Shown: piece after piece, positions 23,463-31,893 of the stretch
How the letters are laid out: every line of letters starts with the position of its first letter
Position numbering within the stretch: position 1 is the first letter of the stretch
Assembly (NCBI GenBank): GCA_963666755.2
Contig: CAXXGW010000009.1
Location: 1,302,001-1,366,000, forward strand
Source: CAXXOK01 sp963666755
Lineage (GTDB): Bacteria; Bacillota; Clostridia; Christensenellales; Aristaeellaceae
Direction of reading: 5' to 3'
DNA: 64,000 nt
Made by a program: the position numbers and the translations under genes
The notes under the pieces: model-generated
The model's input: the letters and a program-made list of their open reading frames with translations, nothing else
Databases searched by the model: none
Told to the model about the DNA's origin: nothing

Positions 23463-24587
23463 TCATGCCTGCGCAGCGGGCAGGTAACTGCGGGCTACGC
23501 GGGTGGTGATGGCCAACAGCACTTCGTAGCTGATTGTATCCGCCCAGCGAGCCAGCTCGTCCGCGCCGATGTATTCGGAGCCCTGCGTGCCGATCAGAAC
23601 CACCTGCGAGCCCGTTTGCACATCGGGGATGTCGGTTACATCCAGCATGGTCTGATCCATGCAGACGCGCCCGACGATGTTGGCACGCTTGCCGTTTACC
23701 AACATCTGCCCCCGGTTGCTGACAATGCGATGGTACCCGTCTCCGTAACCGACCGCGACGGTTGCAATACGCCGGTCCCGGTCGGCGGTATAGGTGCAGC
23801 CGTAGCCGACGCTGTCGCCTGCGTGGATGTCCTTGACATACACCACTTCGCTTACCCAGCGCAACGCGGGTTGAAAATCAAGCCCCGTCGGCACGGGCGG
23901 ATAACCGTACAGCGAAATGCCTTCCCGGATCATGGCGAAATACGCCTGCGGTGCCACCAGACTCATGGCGCTGTTGGAAGCATGCGCCGGGATGGAAGGG
24001 TCAAAGTGCGAGCGTAACAAATTGAACAATTCCAACTGCTTCTGGGTATAGGTGTTCAGGCTGCCCTGCGCATCCAGATGATCCGCATCCGCAAAATGGG
24101 TGTAAATCCCCGTAACTTGCACATTCTTCGCGTTAGCCAGGGCCGAGGCCAGCTCGTCGGCTTCGCCTTCGGTGCGCAGGCCGATCCGGCCCATGCCGGT
24201 GTCCAGCTTGATGTGTACCAGCGCGGGTTTACCGAGGGAGGCTGCCGTTTCATCCAAAAGCTGCACCATGGAAGGTTCAAACACGGTTTGCGTCAGCTGT
24301 TCGCGGACGGCTATCTCGGCGGCCAGCTCGGTTGCCGCACCCAGCACTAGAATATTGGCCGTGATGCCCTGCTCCCGCAGGGTAACCCCTTCTTCGGGAA
24401 TGGCGACGGCAAAATCGTTGCAGCCATCGGCCGCCAGCGTTTTTGCCACTTCCACCATACCGTGGCCATAGGCGTTGGCCTTGACCACCGCCATCACACG
24501 CACGCCCTGCGGCACTTGCGTACGCATCAGGCGGTAATTATGGCGGATCGCACCCAGATCAATGATTATTTCATTCTGTCGAAGCAA
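23463..24587 (-). CDS. alr: Alanine racemase
   Basis: PLP enzyme that interconverts L- and D-alanine for peptidoglycan. 374 aa from TTG 24585-24587, chosen because AGGAGGGG sits right before it while the upstream ATG at 24614 has no ribosome site. The PLP lysine is Lys36 in VVKANAYGHG; the second catalytic Tyr lies in GYGCTYTA; VGYGDGYHR and GRVCMDQ are also conserved. Follows the ACT gene by about 105 bp on the same strand. Confidence 0.96.
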   Translation of the reverse strand: MLRQNEIIIDLGAIRHNYRLMRTQVPQGVRVMAVVKANAYGHGMVEVAKTLAADGCNDFAVAIPEEGVTLREQGITANILVLGAATELAAEIAVREQLTQTVFEPSMVQLLDETAASLGKPALVHIKLDTGMGRIGLRTEGEADELASALANAKNVQVTGIYTHFADADHLDAQGSLNTYTQKQLELFNLLRSHFDPSIPAHASNSAMSLVAPQAYFAMIREGISLYGYPPVPTGLDFQPALRWVSEVVYVKDIHAGDSVGYGCTYTADRDRRIATVAVGYGDGYHRIVSNRGQMLVNGKRANIVGRVCMDQTMLDVTDIPDVQTGSQVVLIGTQGSEYIGADELARWADTISYEVLLAITTRVARSYLPAAQA

Positions 24588-24692
24588 CGGAAACCCCTCC
24601 TGCCTTATAGGCATTGAAACAGAAACACGGAAAGCCGGGCGGGCATAGGCTCGCGCGACCCTCCGTGCCTGCTGGTGCCTTCATGCGGGCGC

Positions 24693-25124
24693 TTACAGCG
24701 TGCGCACCTCGTCCTGCGAAAGCAGCCTTACGCCGGCCTCCGTCAGCACACGCACCGCCTCCTGCGGTTTGTCCACCCGAATGATAATCAGCGCATGGTC
24801 GCCTGTCTGGCGCACAAAGCTGTACAGGTACTCCAGCGCGATGTTCTTTTCCGCAAGTTTGTCCAGAATGGAAGCCAGTCCGCCTGGCTGGTCGGGCACG
24901 AAAACCGCCAGCACCTCGGTGCATTTGACGGTATAGCCGTGTGCCTCCAGAATTTTACAGGCTGCGTCCGGATCGGCCACAATGCCGCGCAGGATGCCGA
25001 AATGCGTGGTATCGGCAATGGACAGCGACACAAGGTCAATCTTCTGTTCCGCCAGTACGCGGGTAAAGTCCGCCAGGCGACCGGGCGTGTTTTCAATGAA
25101 TACCGAAATCTGTTTTACGTACAT
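24693..25124 (-). CDS. Tandem ACT-domain protein
   Basis: 143 aa made of two ACT domains: residues 1-65 (KQISVFIENTPGRLADFTRVLAEQ) and 69-143 (VLAVFVPDQPGGLASILDKLAEKNIALEYLYSF). ACT domains bind amino acids as allosteric signals. Stand-alone tandem ACT proteins are common beside paaK and iorAB genes, where they are thought to sense aromatic or related amino acids; that role is inference. ATG 25122-25124 is used, GGAGG lies 11 bases upstream. It follows paaK by 59 bp. Confidence 0.88.
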   Translation of the reverse strand: MYVKQISVFIENTPGRLADFTRVLAEQKIDLVSLSIADTTHFGILRGIVADPDAACKILEAHGYTVKCTEVLAVFVPDQPGGLASILDKLAEKNIALEYLYSFVRQTGDHALIIIRVDKPQEAVRVLTEAGVRLLSQDEVRTL

Positions 25125-25183
25125 ATCGGGCTGCACCTCCGTTGGCTTGATTATAGCACACGGCCTTCCGCTTGGATAGCGGT

Positions 25184-26485
25184 TCAGGACAGATTACGGC
25201 GATCCACCACGCGCTTGGCTTTGCCCTCGCTGCGCGGCAGGGTGCCTGGCTGGCACAGCTTGACGCTGGCATGCACCAGCGCGTGCGAAGCAAGGGAGTT
25301 GACAATCTTCTGCTCCAGCGCTTCCATATCGCGTACGGTGTCGCTCATAAACGCGGGCGAAAGCTCCACCTGCACCTCCATGGTGTCGAGGTTGCCCTGA
25401 CGATCCACCACAATCTGGTATTGCGGTACAATGCCCTCCACCTGCAACAGCGCGTGCTCCACCTGCGAGGGGAATACATTCACCCCGCGGATAATCAGCA
25501 TATCATCCGTGCGGCCCATCACGCGGCCCATGCGTACGTGGGTGCGGCCGCAATCGCAAGGCTCGTCGGTCAGGATGCACAGATCATGCGTACGGTACCG
25601 CAGAAGCGGCATGCCGTGTTTGGTAAGTGTCGTGAAGGTCAGATCCCCCTGCTCGCCATAGGGCAAGCCACGGTTATCCGCGCCGATCACTTCCGGCAGG
25701 AAATGATCCTCCCAGATGTGCATGCCCTGCTTGCACATGCACTCCACCGACACCCCAGGGCCCATAACTTCACTCAGGCCGTAGATGTTGATGGCGTCGA
25801 TGCCGAGCATCTCTTCAATTTTCTGGCGCATGGCCTCAGTCCACGGCTCTGCGCCGAAGATACCGCTGCGAAGATTGGTGTGGTGAATCCCCTCGGCATG
25901 CAGCGCTTCGGCCAGGTTAAGCGCATAGGAAGGTGTGCAGCACAGGCACGTGGAGCCCAAATCGTTTAACAGTAACAGCTGACGCGTCGTGTTGCCGCCG
26001 CTGACCGGAATCACCGACGCGCCGACGCGCTCCGCTCCGTAATGCGCGCCCAGACCGCCGGTAAACAGGCCGTAGCCGTAAGCGATCTGCACCACGTCGT
26101 GCTTGCCGATGTTGGCGCAGTACATGCTGCGCGCCATCAGCTCCGCCCAGCGGTCGATATCCCCGCTGGTATAACCGACCACGGTCGGCTTGCCGGTGGT
26201 GCCGCTGCTGGCATGGATGCGCACGATTTCGCTCTGGGGCACGGCAAACAGGCCGAAGGGATAGTGGTCGCGCAAATCCTGCTTTTCAGTAAACGGCAGC
26301 ATCTCAATATCGCACACACCGCGGATGTCGTTGGGTGTAATGCCGAGCTTCTGCATTTTATCCCGATAAAAAGGCACGCTCTCATACACTCTGCGCACCA
26401 CGTCCCGCAGGCGCTCGTCCTGCAGGGCGCGCAGCTGCTCCCGCGGCATACATTCCATGGTCGGGTTCCAGATTCGATGCTCCAT
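25184..26485 (-). CDS. paaK: Phenylacetate-CoA ligase family protein
   Basis: AMP-forming aryl-CoA ligase, 433 aa. The ATP motif SSGTTGKPTVVGYTSGD (around residue 93), the conserved YGLSEVMGPGVSVEC, and GRTDDMLIIRGVNVFPSQVE mark the PaaK branch, which couples aryl acetates to CoA. Encoded directly after iorB in a run iorA-iorB-paaK-ACT. Because IorAB makes aryl-acetyl-CoA from aryl pyruvates, this ligase may run in the acid-forming, ATP-yielding direction as proposed for archaea, or activate aryl acids. GGGGGG precedes the ATG at nine bases. Confidence 0.92.
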   Translation of the reverse strand: MEHRIWNPTMECMPREQLRALQDERLRDVVRRVYESVPFYRDKMQKLGITPNDIRGVCDIEMLPFTEKQDLRDHYPFGLFAVPQSEIVRIHASSGTTGKPTVVGYTSGDIDRWAELMARSMYCANIGKHDVVQIAYGYGLFTGGLGAHYGAERVGASVIPVSGGNTTRQLLLLNDLGSTCLCCTPSYALNLAEALHAEGIHHTNLRSGIFGAEPWTEAMRQKIEEMLGIDAINIYGLSEVMGPGVSVECMCKQGMHIWEDHFLPEVIGADNRGLPYGEQGDLTFTTLTKHGMPLLRYRTHDLCILTDEPCDCGRTHVRMGRVMGRTDDMLIIRGVNVFPSQVEHALLQVEGIVPQYQIVVDRQGNLDTMEVQVELSPAFMSDTVRDMEALEQKIVNSLASHALVHASVKLCQPGTLPRSEGKAKRVVDRRNLS

Positions 26486-26517
26486 CGGTGTAACCCCCCG
26501 AATGCGAAAATTTGTGC

Positions 26518-27108
26518 TTACACCTGCGGCTGATAGGCCCGTCCGGCTTCAAACGCCTGGATGTTCACAGAAAGCGTGTGGCGCGGCACGCAGGCGGCAA
26601 TGGCATGTTTCCAGGCCGCGTCGTCAAAGGGCAGGTGGCGGCTGAGAACGCCCAGCAGTACCAGATTTACAGCTTTCTGACTGCCTGCTTGCACAGCAGG
26701 CGCCAGCGCGTCCAGCGCTTCTACCCGGTGGCCCGCAATGACATCGGTCGCAAGTGGCTGCGCGGGGTAGGCCACCGCGCCGGTAATAACGGGCATGGGC
26801 GATATGCGTTGGGTGTTGACGATGGCAACCCCCGTGGGCTTCAGGTAAGTGGCGGCGCGCGCCGCCTCCAGCGCCTCAAAGCTGAGCAGATAATCCGCGC
26901 CGCCCAGCGATACCAACGGCGCGTGCACCGCGTCGCCAACGCGTACGTGCGTAATCACGCTGCCGCCACGCTGGCTCATGCCGTGTACCTCGCTTACCTT
27001 TACGCCGCAGGAAACGTCCATCGCCAGACGGCCCAGAATTTTGCTGGCAAGCAGCGTACCCTGCCCGCCGACCCCCACGATCACCAGATCAAATGCAGGC
27101 TTATTCAC
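26518..27108 (-). CDS. iorB: Indolepyruvate:ferredoxin oxidoreductase, beta subunit
   Basis: Gamma-type subunit of the 2-oxoacid ferredoxin oxidoreductase family, 196 aa. VIVGVGGQGTLLASKILG and EVHGMSQRGGSVITHVR are diagnostic. The GTG at 27106-27108 overlaps the TGA of iorA by four bases (GTGA), so the subunits are coupled. With IorA it oxidatively decarboxylates aryl pyruvates and reduces ferredoxin in the cytoplasm of anaerobes. Confidence 0.95.
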   Translation of the reverse strand: MNKPAFDLVIVGVGGQGTLLASKILGRLAMDVSCGVKVSEVHGMSQRGGSVITHVRVGDAVHAPLVSLGGADYLLSFEALEAARAATYLKPTGVAIVNTQRISPMPVITGAVAYPAQPLATDVIAGHRVEALDALAPAVQAGSQKAVNLVLLGVLSRHLPFDDAAWKHAIAACVPRHTLSVNIQAFEAGRAYQPQV

Positions 27109-28883
27109 AGTGCGCGCTCTCCTTTCCCAATAGCGTGGAAGGGGCAAACCTGCGCGCACATACCGCAGCCGATGCAAAGCGCAGGGTTGATTTCCACACG
27201 GTTCTCGCGGCGCTCAATGGCCGGGCAGGAGAGTTTCATGCAGGCGCCGCAGTTTTTGCAGTTATCAATGCGATAAGGTGGCTCGGTGGTCTTTTCCAGC
27301 AGCGCGCAGGGTCTGCGGGCGATCACCACGCTCACTGCGTCGCGGGCGGTTTCGTCTTTCAGGGCCTGCTCCATCGCTTTCAGGTCAAACGGATCCACCA
27401 CCGTCACGTGGCTTACGCCGCAGGCGAGGCACAGCTTTTCCAGATCAACGGCGGGCGCGGGTTTGTTATGGATATCCAGCCCTGTGGACGGATTCTGCTG
27501 GTGGCCGGTCATGCCGGTAATGCGGTTGTCCAAAATCAGCACGGTAATTGCTTCCTGATTGTACACCGCGTCAATTAGCGGGGTGATCCCGCTGTGCAGG
27601 AAGGTGCTGTCCCCCAAAACAGCGACGGTGCCGTGGGAGAACGCACGCCCTTGCGCGCGCTCCGCGCCGCTGGCCATGCCAATGCTGGCGCCCATACAAA
27701 GGCACGCATCCATGGCGGAGAGCGGCGGCAAGGCCGCGAGCGTGTAGCAGCCGATATCCCCCATCACCCGCAGACCTAACCGGTTCAGCGTGAAAAACAC
27801 GCCGCGGTGCGGGCAGCCGGGGCAAAGCACGGGCGGGCGGGCGGGCAGATCGCCCGTTTCGGCGGCGGGTAGCGTTTCGCCCAGCACGGCCGCGCGTACG
27901 CGCTCCACACTCAGTTCCCCCTGAATGCCGGTCAGGGCTTTGCCTTCGCAGGCGATGCCGGCGGCCTTCAAATCCTTCTCGATCAGCCCTTCCAGCTCCT
28001 CAATGACAACCAGCCGCTTCACCTTGGCGGCGAAAGCGGCTACCGTTTGCAGCGGCAAAGGGTACACCATGCCCAGTTTCAGCGTGCTGGCTTCGGGCAG
28101 CGCATCCCGCACGTATTGGTAGCAAACACCGCTGGTGATCACACCCAGATCGGCGCTGCGCATTTCCGTCACGTTAATCGGCAGGGAATTGGCAGCCTCG
28201 GCCAGAAACGTTTCCCGCTTTTCAACCTGCAGGTGGCGTTTGCGGGCCATGCCGGGCATCATGACATACTTCATGGGGTCTTTTTGATACGGTTTAACCG
28301 CCACATCGTTTCGCTGCCCCAGCGTAACGCTGCTGCGCGCATGCGCGATGCGGGTTGTCAGCCGCACAAACACCGGCGTATCCAGCTCCTCGCTCAGTTG
28401 AAAGGCGAGCGCGGTAAAATCACGGCATTCCTGACTGTCGGCCGGTTCCAGCATGGGGATGTGCGCGGCGCGCGCGTAATAACGGCTGTCCTGCTCATTC
28501 TGGCTGGAGTGCATGGCGGGGTCATCCGCACAGCAGACCACAAGGCCCGCGTTTACTCCGGAATAGGCAGCGGTAAATAGCGGGTCTGCCGCCACATTCA
28601 CGCCCACATGCTTCATGCAGGTCATGGCGCGCGCCCCTGCCATCGCGGCGCCAAACACCACTTCTGCGGCCACTTTCTCATTGGTAGCCCACTGCACGTT
28701 CACCTCGGGATACTTGGCGATCGCTTCGGTAATCTCGGTGCTGGGCGTGCCCGGATAACTGCTGACGACGCGTACCCCGGCTTCCCAGGCGCCGCGCGCC
28801 ACCGCTTCGTTGCCTAAAAGCAAGCTTGTATCCGCGGCGGGTTTGCCCAGTTGGTCCACGGTAATCCGATCGGGCTGTTGCAT
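27105..28883 (-). CDS. iorA: Indolepyruvate:ferredoxin oxidoreductase, alpha subunit
   Basis: Thiamine-diphosphate and iron-sulfur subunit, 592 aa. The N-terminal LLLGNEAVARGAWEAGVRVVSSYPGTPSTEI is the family pyrimidine-domain start; CPGCPHRGVF and GDIGCYTL form the mid-chain and VAVLGDSTFLHSGITPL the TPP-binding GDS motif. The C-terminus has two [4Fe-4S] motifs, NCKNCGACMKLSCP and CIGCGMCAQVCP. First gene of iorA-iorB-paaK-ACT, behind an extended -10 promoter and two leader hairpins. It feeds reduced ferredoxin, perhaps to the ferredoxin at 33.0 kb. Confidence 0.96.
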   Translation of the reverse strand: MQQPDRITVDQLGKPAADTSLLLGNEAVARGAWEAGVRVVSSYPGTPSTEITEAIAKYPEVNVQWATNEKVAAEVVFGAAMAGARAMTCMKHVGVNVAADPLFTAAYSGVNAGLVVCCADDPAMHSSQNEQDSRYYARAAHIPMLEPADSQECRDFTALAFQLSEELDTPVFVRLTTRIAHARSSVTLGQRNDVAVKPYQKDPMKYVMMPGMARKRHLQVEKRETFLAEAANSLPINVTEMRSADLGVITSGVCYQYVRDALPEASTLKLGMVYPLPLQTVAAFAAKVKRLVVIEELEGLIEKDLKAAGIACEGKALTGIQGELSVERVRAAVLGETLPAAETGDLPARPPVLCPGCPHRGVFFTLNRLGLRVMGDIGCYTLAALPPLSAMDACLCMGASIGMASGAERAQGRAFSHGTVAVLGDSTFLHSGITPLIDAVYNQEAITVLILDNRITGMTGHQQNPSTGLDIHNKPAPAVDLEKLCLACGVSHVTVVDPFDLKAMEQALKDETARDAVSVVIARRPCALLEKTTEPPYRIDNCKNCGACMKLSCPAIERRENRVEINPALCIGCGMCAQVCPFHAIGKGERAL

Positions 28884-28907
28884 TTCCCTTCCCCCTTATG
28901 CTTTACA

Positions 28908-29020
28908 CCGCATCCGAAAAGAAAGCGGATGCGGGCCCTGGTGCCATAAATGTTAGCCGAACCGCAGCCCGACTGCTGCGTTCCATCCGGCAAACCGCAG
29001 CATATACAGATTTGATTATA
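28908..29020 (-). promoter_or_regulatory. Promoter and structured leader of iorAB
   Basis: Minus strand TGTTATAAT (29015-29023), an extended -10 without a convincing -35. The leader then forms hairpins at 28974-29002 (TGCTGCG/CGCAGCA) and 28908-28934 (perfect 9-bp CCGCATCCG/CGGATGCGG), ending 24 bp before iorA. No T run follows, so control would act on translation or stability; no known riboswitch family is recognised. Confidence 0.5.
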
Positions 29021-29084
29021 ACATCAACCTTTGTTGCCGTTTTGTATTGGGTATGTTTTTTTAAATGATTGGCTTTTTTAGCTT

Positions 29085-29115
29085 ATAGAAAAGCGCAGGA
29101 CGCGAGTCCTGCGCT
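29085..29115 (-). terminator. Terminator of rpsF-ssb-rpsR
   Basis: Perfect 10-bp stem AGCGCAGGAC/GTCCTGCGCT (29092-29101 with 29106-29115), then TTTTCTAT on the minus strand. It lies 16 bp past the rpsR stop. Confidence 0.85.
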
Positions 29116-29130
29116 ACTGGGGGCTCCTGT

Positions 29131-29385
29131 TTACTCCACCGAGAAGGGCATCAGGGCGATGGCACGCGCGCGCTTGATGGCCTCGGAGAGCTGACGCTGA
29201 TGCTTGGCACAGTTGCCGCTCATCCGGCGGGGCATGATCTTGCCGCGTTCGTTTACGAACCGGCGCAAGCGGTTCACGTCTTTGTAATCGATGTATTCGA
29301 TCTTATCCACGCAGAAGCTGCACACCTTGCGGCGTGGCTTGCGGCCGCGCGGGCGGGGCTTTCTTTCGCCACGGTCTTCAGACAT
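29131..29385 (-). CDS. rpsR: 30S ribosomal protein S18
   Basis: Small-subunit protein that pairs with S6; 84 aa. VCSFCVDKIEYIDYKDVNRLRRFVNERGKIMPRR and the following SGNCAKHQRQL are typical. The cysteines and histidine (C-x2-C and C-x2-H) make it the zinc-binding form. Last gene of rpsF-ssb-rpsR; 24 bp after ssb with AAAGGAGG as ribosome site. Confidence 0.97.
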   Translation of the reverse strand: MSEDRGERKPRPRGRKPRRKVCSFCVDKIEYIDYKDVNRLRRFVNERGKIMPRRMSGNCAKHQRQLSEAIKRARAIALMPFSVE

Positions 29386-29409
29386 GTTTCTTTCCTCCTT
29401 TACAGAGCG

Positions 29410-29829
29410 TTAAAACGGCAGGTCATCGTCATCCACCTCGGTAAAGCCGGACTCCTTTTGGGGCGCGCCGCCGTTCGCCGCGGGGCTGGGGCCGCTCTGA
29501 TCGTCCTGTCTGGACGAGAGGAATTCTACGTCTTCCGCGCGCACTTCCATGTTGAAGCGCGTGCCGCTGCCGTCTTTAGCCTCGTAGCTGCTGACGGATA
29601 CGGGGCCGACGACGGCCACCTTGCGGCCTTTGGCGAGGTAACGCTGGCAGTTTTCGCCCAGCTTATCCCACGCAGAGACACGGAAAAAATCGGCTTCGGG
29701 TTGGTTGGCGTTCTGCGACGAGCGACGGCGGTTTACGGCCACACTGAACGAGCAAACGGTGCTGCCCGTAGAGATGGTGCGCGTTTCCGGATCGCGCGTC
29801 AGGTTGCCGATAATGGTCAGCTTGTTCAT
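29410..29829 (-). CDS. ssb: Single-stranded DNA-binding protein
   Basis: OB-fold protein covering ssDNA in replication and repair, 139 aa, on the short side for the family. MNKLTIIGNLTRDPETRT is the standard N-terminus; the flexible linker begins near residue 108 and ends in the acidic tip VDDDDLPF that recruits partner proteins. Lies between rpsF and rpsR, the canonical order, and is 12 bp after rpsF. Confidence 0.97.
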   Translation of the reverse strand: MNKLTIIGNLTRDPETRTISTGSTVCSFSVAVNRRRSSQNANQPEADFFRVSAWDKLGENCQRYLAKGRKVAVVGPVSVSSYEAKDGSGTRFNMEVRAEDVEFLSSRQDDQSGPSPAANGGAPQKESGFTEVDDDDLPF

Positions 29830-29841
29830 CGCGCTACCCCC

Positions 29842-30255
29842 TTATTCGGCGGGCGTTTCAGGAGTTTCCACAGCGACGGGCTCTTCGGCGGCGGGCTTTT
29901 CAGCCTCGGGCGCTTCGGGGGCCGCGATGGGCGCAACGCGCACGGGGCGCGGTTTGACGCTCTGCTTCTTCTCCTCCAGCTTGATAATCAAGTAACGAAG
30001 GATCTTGTCGTTGTTCTCCAGATTACGCTCGATTTCTTTGGGCAGTTCGCCTTCGGACTTGAAGGTGACCAGCACGTACCAGCCTTCCCACATATCGTTG
30101 ATCGCGTAGGCCAGGCGACGCTTGCCCCAATCATCGACCTTTTCGATTTCGCCGCCGTTCTGCTTGAGCAGCTCGGTGTACTTTTCGACCAGTTCCTTGC
30201 GGGTGGTTTCCTCCAGCACGGTGTCGATGATGTAAATCAGTTCGTACCTATTCAA
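29842..30255 (-). CDS. rpsF: 30S ribosomal protein S6
   Basis: 137 aa. MNRYELIYIIDTVLEE and the KRRLAYAINDMWEGWYVLVTFKSEG core are typical S6. The C-terminal 35 residues (after PRPVRV) are an Ala/Pro/Glu-rich tail, longer than in B. subtilis (95 aa) but common in Clostridia. First gene of the operon, with GGAGGTGAA as ribosome site and a leader hairpin upstream. Confidence 0.96.
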   Translation of the reverse strand: MNRYELIYIIDTVLEETTRKELVEKYTELLKQNGGEIEKVDDWGKRRLAYAINDMWEGWYVLVTFKSEGELPKEIERNLENNDKILRYLIIKLEEKKQSVKPRPVRVAPIAAPEAPEAEKPAAEEPVAVETPETPAE

Positions 30256-30282
30256 TTCGTTTCACCTCCTCATGGACGTATG

Positions 30283-30307
30283 GCGCCGCGACATGCTCGC
30301 GCGGCGC
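30283..30307 (-). promoter_or_regulatory. Leader hairpin of rpsF
   Basis: GCGCCGCG/CGCGGCGC (30283-30290 with 30300-30307) forms a perfect 8-bp stem in the short 5' leader, 27 bp before the start. Its place fits the S6:S18 autoregulatory leader, but I could not match the conserved loop with confidence. Confidence 0.4.
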
Positions 30308-30326
30308 AAGGATGTGCCAATTAAGT

Positions 30327-30355
30327 ATTATATGCGCATCTGCAGGAAAAGGCAA
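30327..30355 (-). promoter_or_regulatory. Promoter of rpsF-ssb-rpsR
   Basis: Minus strand TTGCCT (30350-30355), 17-bp spacer, TATAAT (30327-30332). Confidence 0.75.
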
Positions 30356-30465
30356 GGGTTTTAGCGATCATATTTCATATTTCAGGGTTTTAGTGCGGTT
30401 GAACCAATGCGGCGTATCCGGTTGGGATTGCAAACTGCCAAACTCATGTCTGGAGCGTGCTCCGG

Positions 30466-30494
30466 TTGCATTTTAGCCTGTTTTGCGGTAAACT
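30466..30494 (+). promoter_or_regulatory. Promoter of darA-holB-ricT
   Basis: TTGCAT (30466-30471), 17-bp spacer, TAAACT (30489-30494), 33 bp before the start codon. ATAGGAGG is the ribosome site. Confidence 0.65.
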
Positions 30495-30527
30495 GTAAAC
30501 GAACCGAGGGCATAGGAGGTTGAGCGT

Positions 30528-30857
30528 ATGAAACTGATCGTCGCCATTGTGCAGGATGAGGACGCTTCCCGGTTAATCAGCGATCTGATGACGGATGGTT
30601 TTGGCGTCACAAAACTGGCAACCACCGGCGGGTTCTTACGCGCAGGCAACACGACACTGTTGGTCGGCGTAGAGGACGAGCGCTTTGACGCGGCAATGGC
30701 CATCATTGAAAACGTATGCCGCAGTCGTAAGCAGATTGCCGCCTCGCCGGTTTCCATGGTGGGCGTCCCCGGCGCGTACACCCCATACCCCATTGAAGTC
30801 GTGGTCGGCGGCGCAACCATCTTTGTGCTGACGGTCGACCAGTTTAAGAAGCTGTGA
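30528..30857 (+). CDS. darA: Cyclic di-AMP receptor DarA/PstA-type
   Basis: PII-like trimeric cytoplasmic receptor for c-di-AMP, 109 aa, exact family length. MKLIVAIVQDEDASRLISDLMTDG, TKLATTGGFLRAGNTTLLVG and the C-terminal GGATIFVLTVDQFKKL are conserved; the TTGGF and GNTT stretch line the nucleotide pocket. The neighbours holB and ricT repeat the B. subtilis darA-yaaR-holB-ricT order without yaaR. What it controls is not settled in the family. Confidence 0.95.
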   Translation: MKLIVAIVQDEDASRLISDLMTDGFGVTKLATTGGFLRAGNTTLLVGVEDERFDAAMAIIENVCRSRKQIAASPVSMVGVPGAYTPYPIEVVVGGATIFVLTVDQFKKL

Positions 30858-30876
30858 GCAGGAAAGGAAACACACG

Positions 30877-31893
30877 TTGTCTGGCAGTGTAAACAACGCG
30901 GGCATGCTGCCCGCGTTTGTGGATTATGCGCGGCTTGGCGCAGGGTATGCGCAGCTGCTTGCGCAGGTGCGCAACCGCCATACGGTGCACGCCTATCTGC
31001 TGGTAGGCCCGCGTGGTATCGGTAAAGCCACGTTCGCCCGCTATCTGGCGGCCATGTTGTTCTGCGCCGAACCCAACGCGCCCTGCGGCCAATGTGAAGC
31101 CTGCAGGCGCGTGTTTTCGGGGGCGGAACCGGATGTGGTGGAGCTGTTTTCGCAGGATGATAAGGTCATTCCCATTGACCGCGTGCGCGAGGCCATCGGC
31201 ATCATCTCCCAGCACGCATACGGCGGGGGCACGCGTATCGTGCTGGTGGAACCGGCTGAAAAGCTCACGCCGCAGGCGCAGAACTGCCTGCTTAAATCGC
31301 TGGAAGACCCGCCCGCGCAGGTGCTTTTCCTGCTGATGGCGCATGAAACGTCCGCGGTGCTGGGCACCATCGCTTCCCGATGCGCAACGATCAAGCTGCC
31401 GCCCTGGCCGGACGAGGCGCTGCGCGAGGCTCTGACCCAATGCGGGATCGAACCCGCAAAGATTGCCGCGCTGCTCCCGCGCGCGGGCGGCAACATCGGC
31501 ATGGCGCTGGAACTGCTGAACGACGAAGCCGGCGAGAGCGACCTGCAGGCGCTGATCCTGAACGTCCTGCAAGCCCACCGTGATGTGGACGTCGTAGCTC
31601 TGAGCACCCGGTTGAAAGACGACCGCGACGGCGCGGAACGCGCGCTGCGCTCGCTGGAGCAGGCGCTGCATCAGGCACTACTGGCCCGTACCGGCGTGAT
31701 GCCCGTGGATACCCTGCGCGAAGAAACCCTTCGTACCTGGGCGACGCAAGCCGACGCTTTGCAGCTGGCGGAGCTGCTCTACGCCGTATCCGAAACCCGC
31801 AAACGCAGACAAAGTCAGGTTAACTGGCAGGCGAGCATCGACCGCCTGTTGATGAAGATAGTGGAGGCAAAGACCGAATGGCAACCATCATAG
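30877..31893 (+). CDS. holB: DNA polymerase III delta' subunit (clamp-loader)
   Basis: 338 aa AAA+ subunit of the clamp loader. VGPRGIGKATFARYLAAML is the P-loop region (residues about 44-62), CAEPNAPCGQCEACRRV the zinc module, and KSLEDPPAQVLFLL with IASRCATIKL the SRC motif. The start is TTG 30877 with GGAAAGGAA upstream. Its end overlaps ricT by 16 bp. Position between darA and ricT favours holB over dnaX, whose protein is longer. Confidence 0.93.
   Translation: MSGSVNNAGMLPAFVDYARLGAGYAQLLAQVRNRHTVHAYLLVGPRGIGKATFARYLAAMLFCAEPNAPCGQCEACRRVFSGAEPDVVELFSQDDKVIPIDRVREAIGIISQHAYGGGTRIVLVEPAEKLTPQAQNCLLKSLEDPPAQVLFLLMAHETSAVLGTIASRCATIKLPPWPDEALREALTQCGIEPAKIAALLPRAGGNIGMALELLNDEAGESDLQALILNVLQAHRDVDVVALSTRLKDDRDGAERALRSLEQALHQALLARTGVMPVDTLREETLRTWATQADALQLAELLYAVSETRKRRQSQVNWQASIDRLLMKIVEAKTEWQPS

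Noticed and set aside
29200..30324. Plus-strand open frame of 374 codons opposite rpsR-ssb-rpsF
   Set aside because: It is the antisense of three certain ribosomal and replication genes, lacks a ribosome site and has Ala/Gly/Phe-rich shadow composition.
31441..31465. Apparent tRNA T-arm (GGGATCGAACCCGC)
   Set aside because: It is inside holB, in frame, and no acceptor or anticodon arm fits around it.
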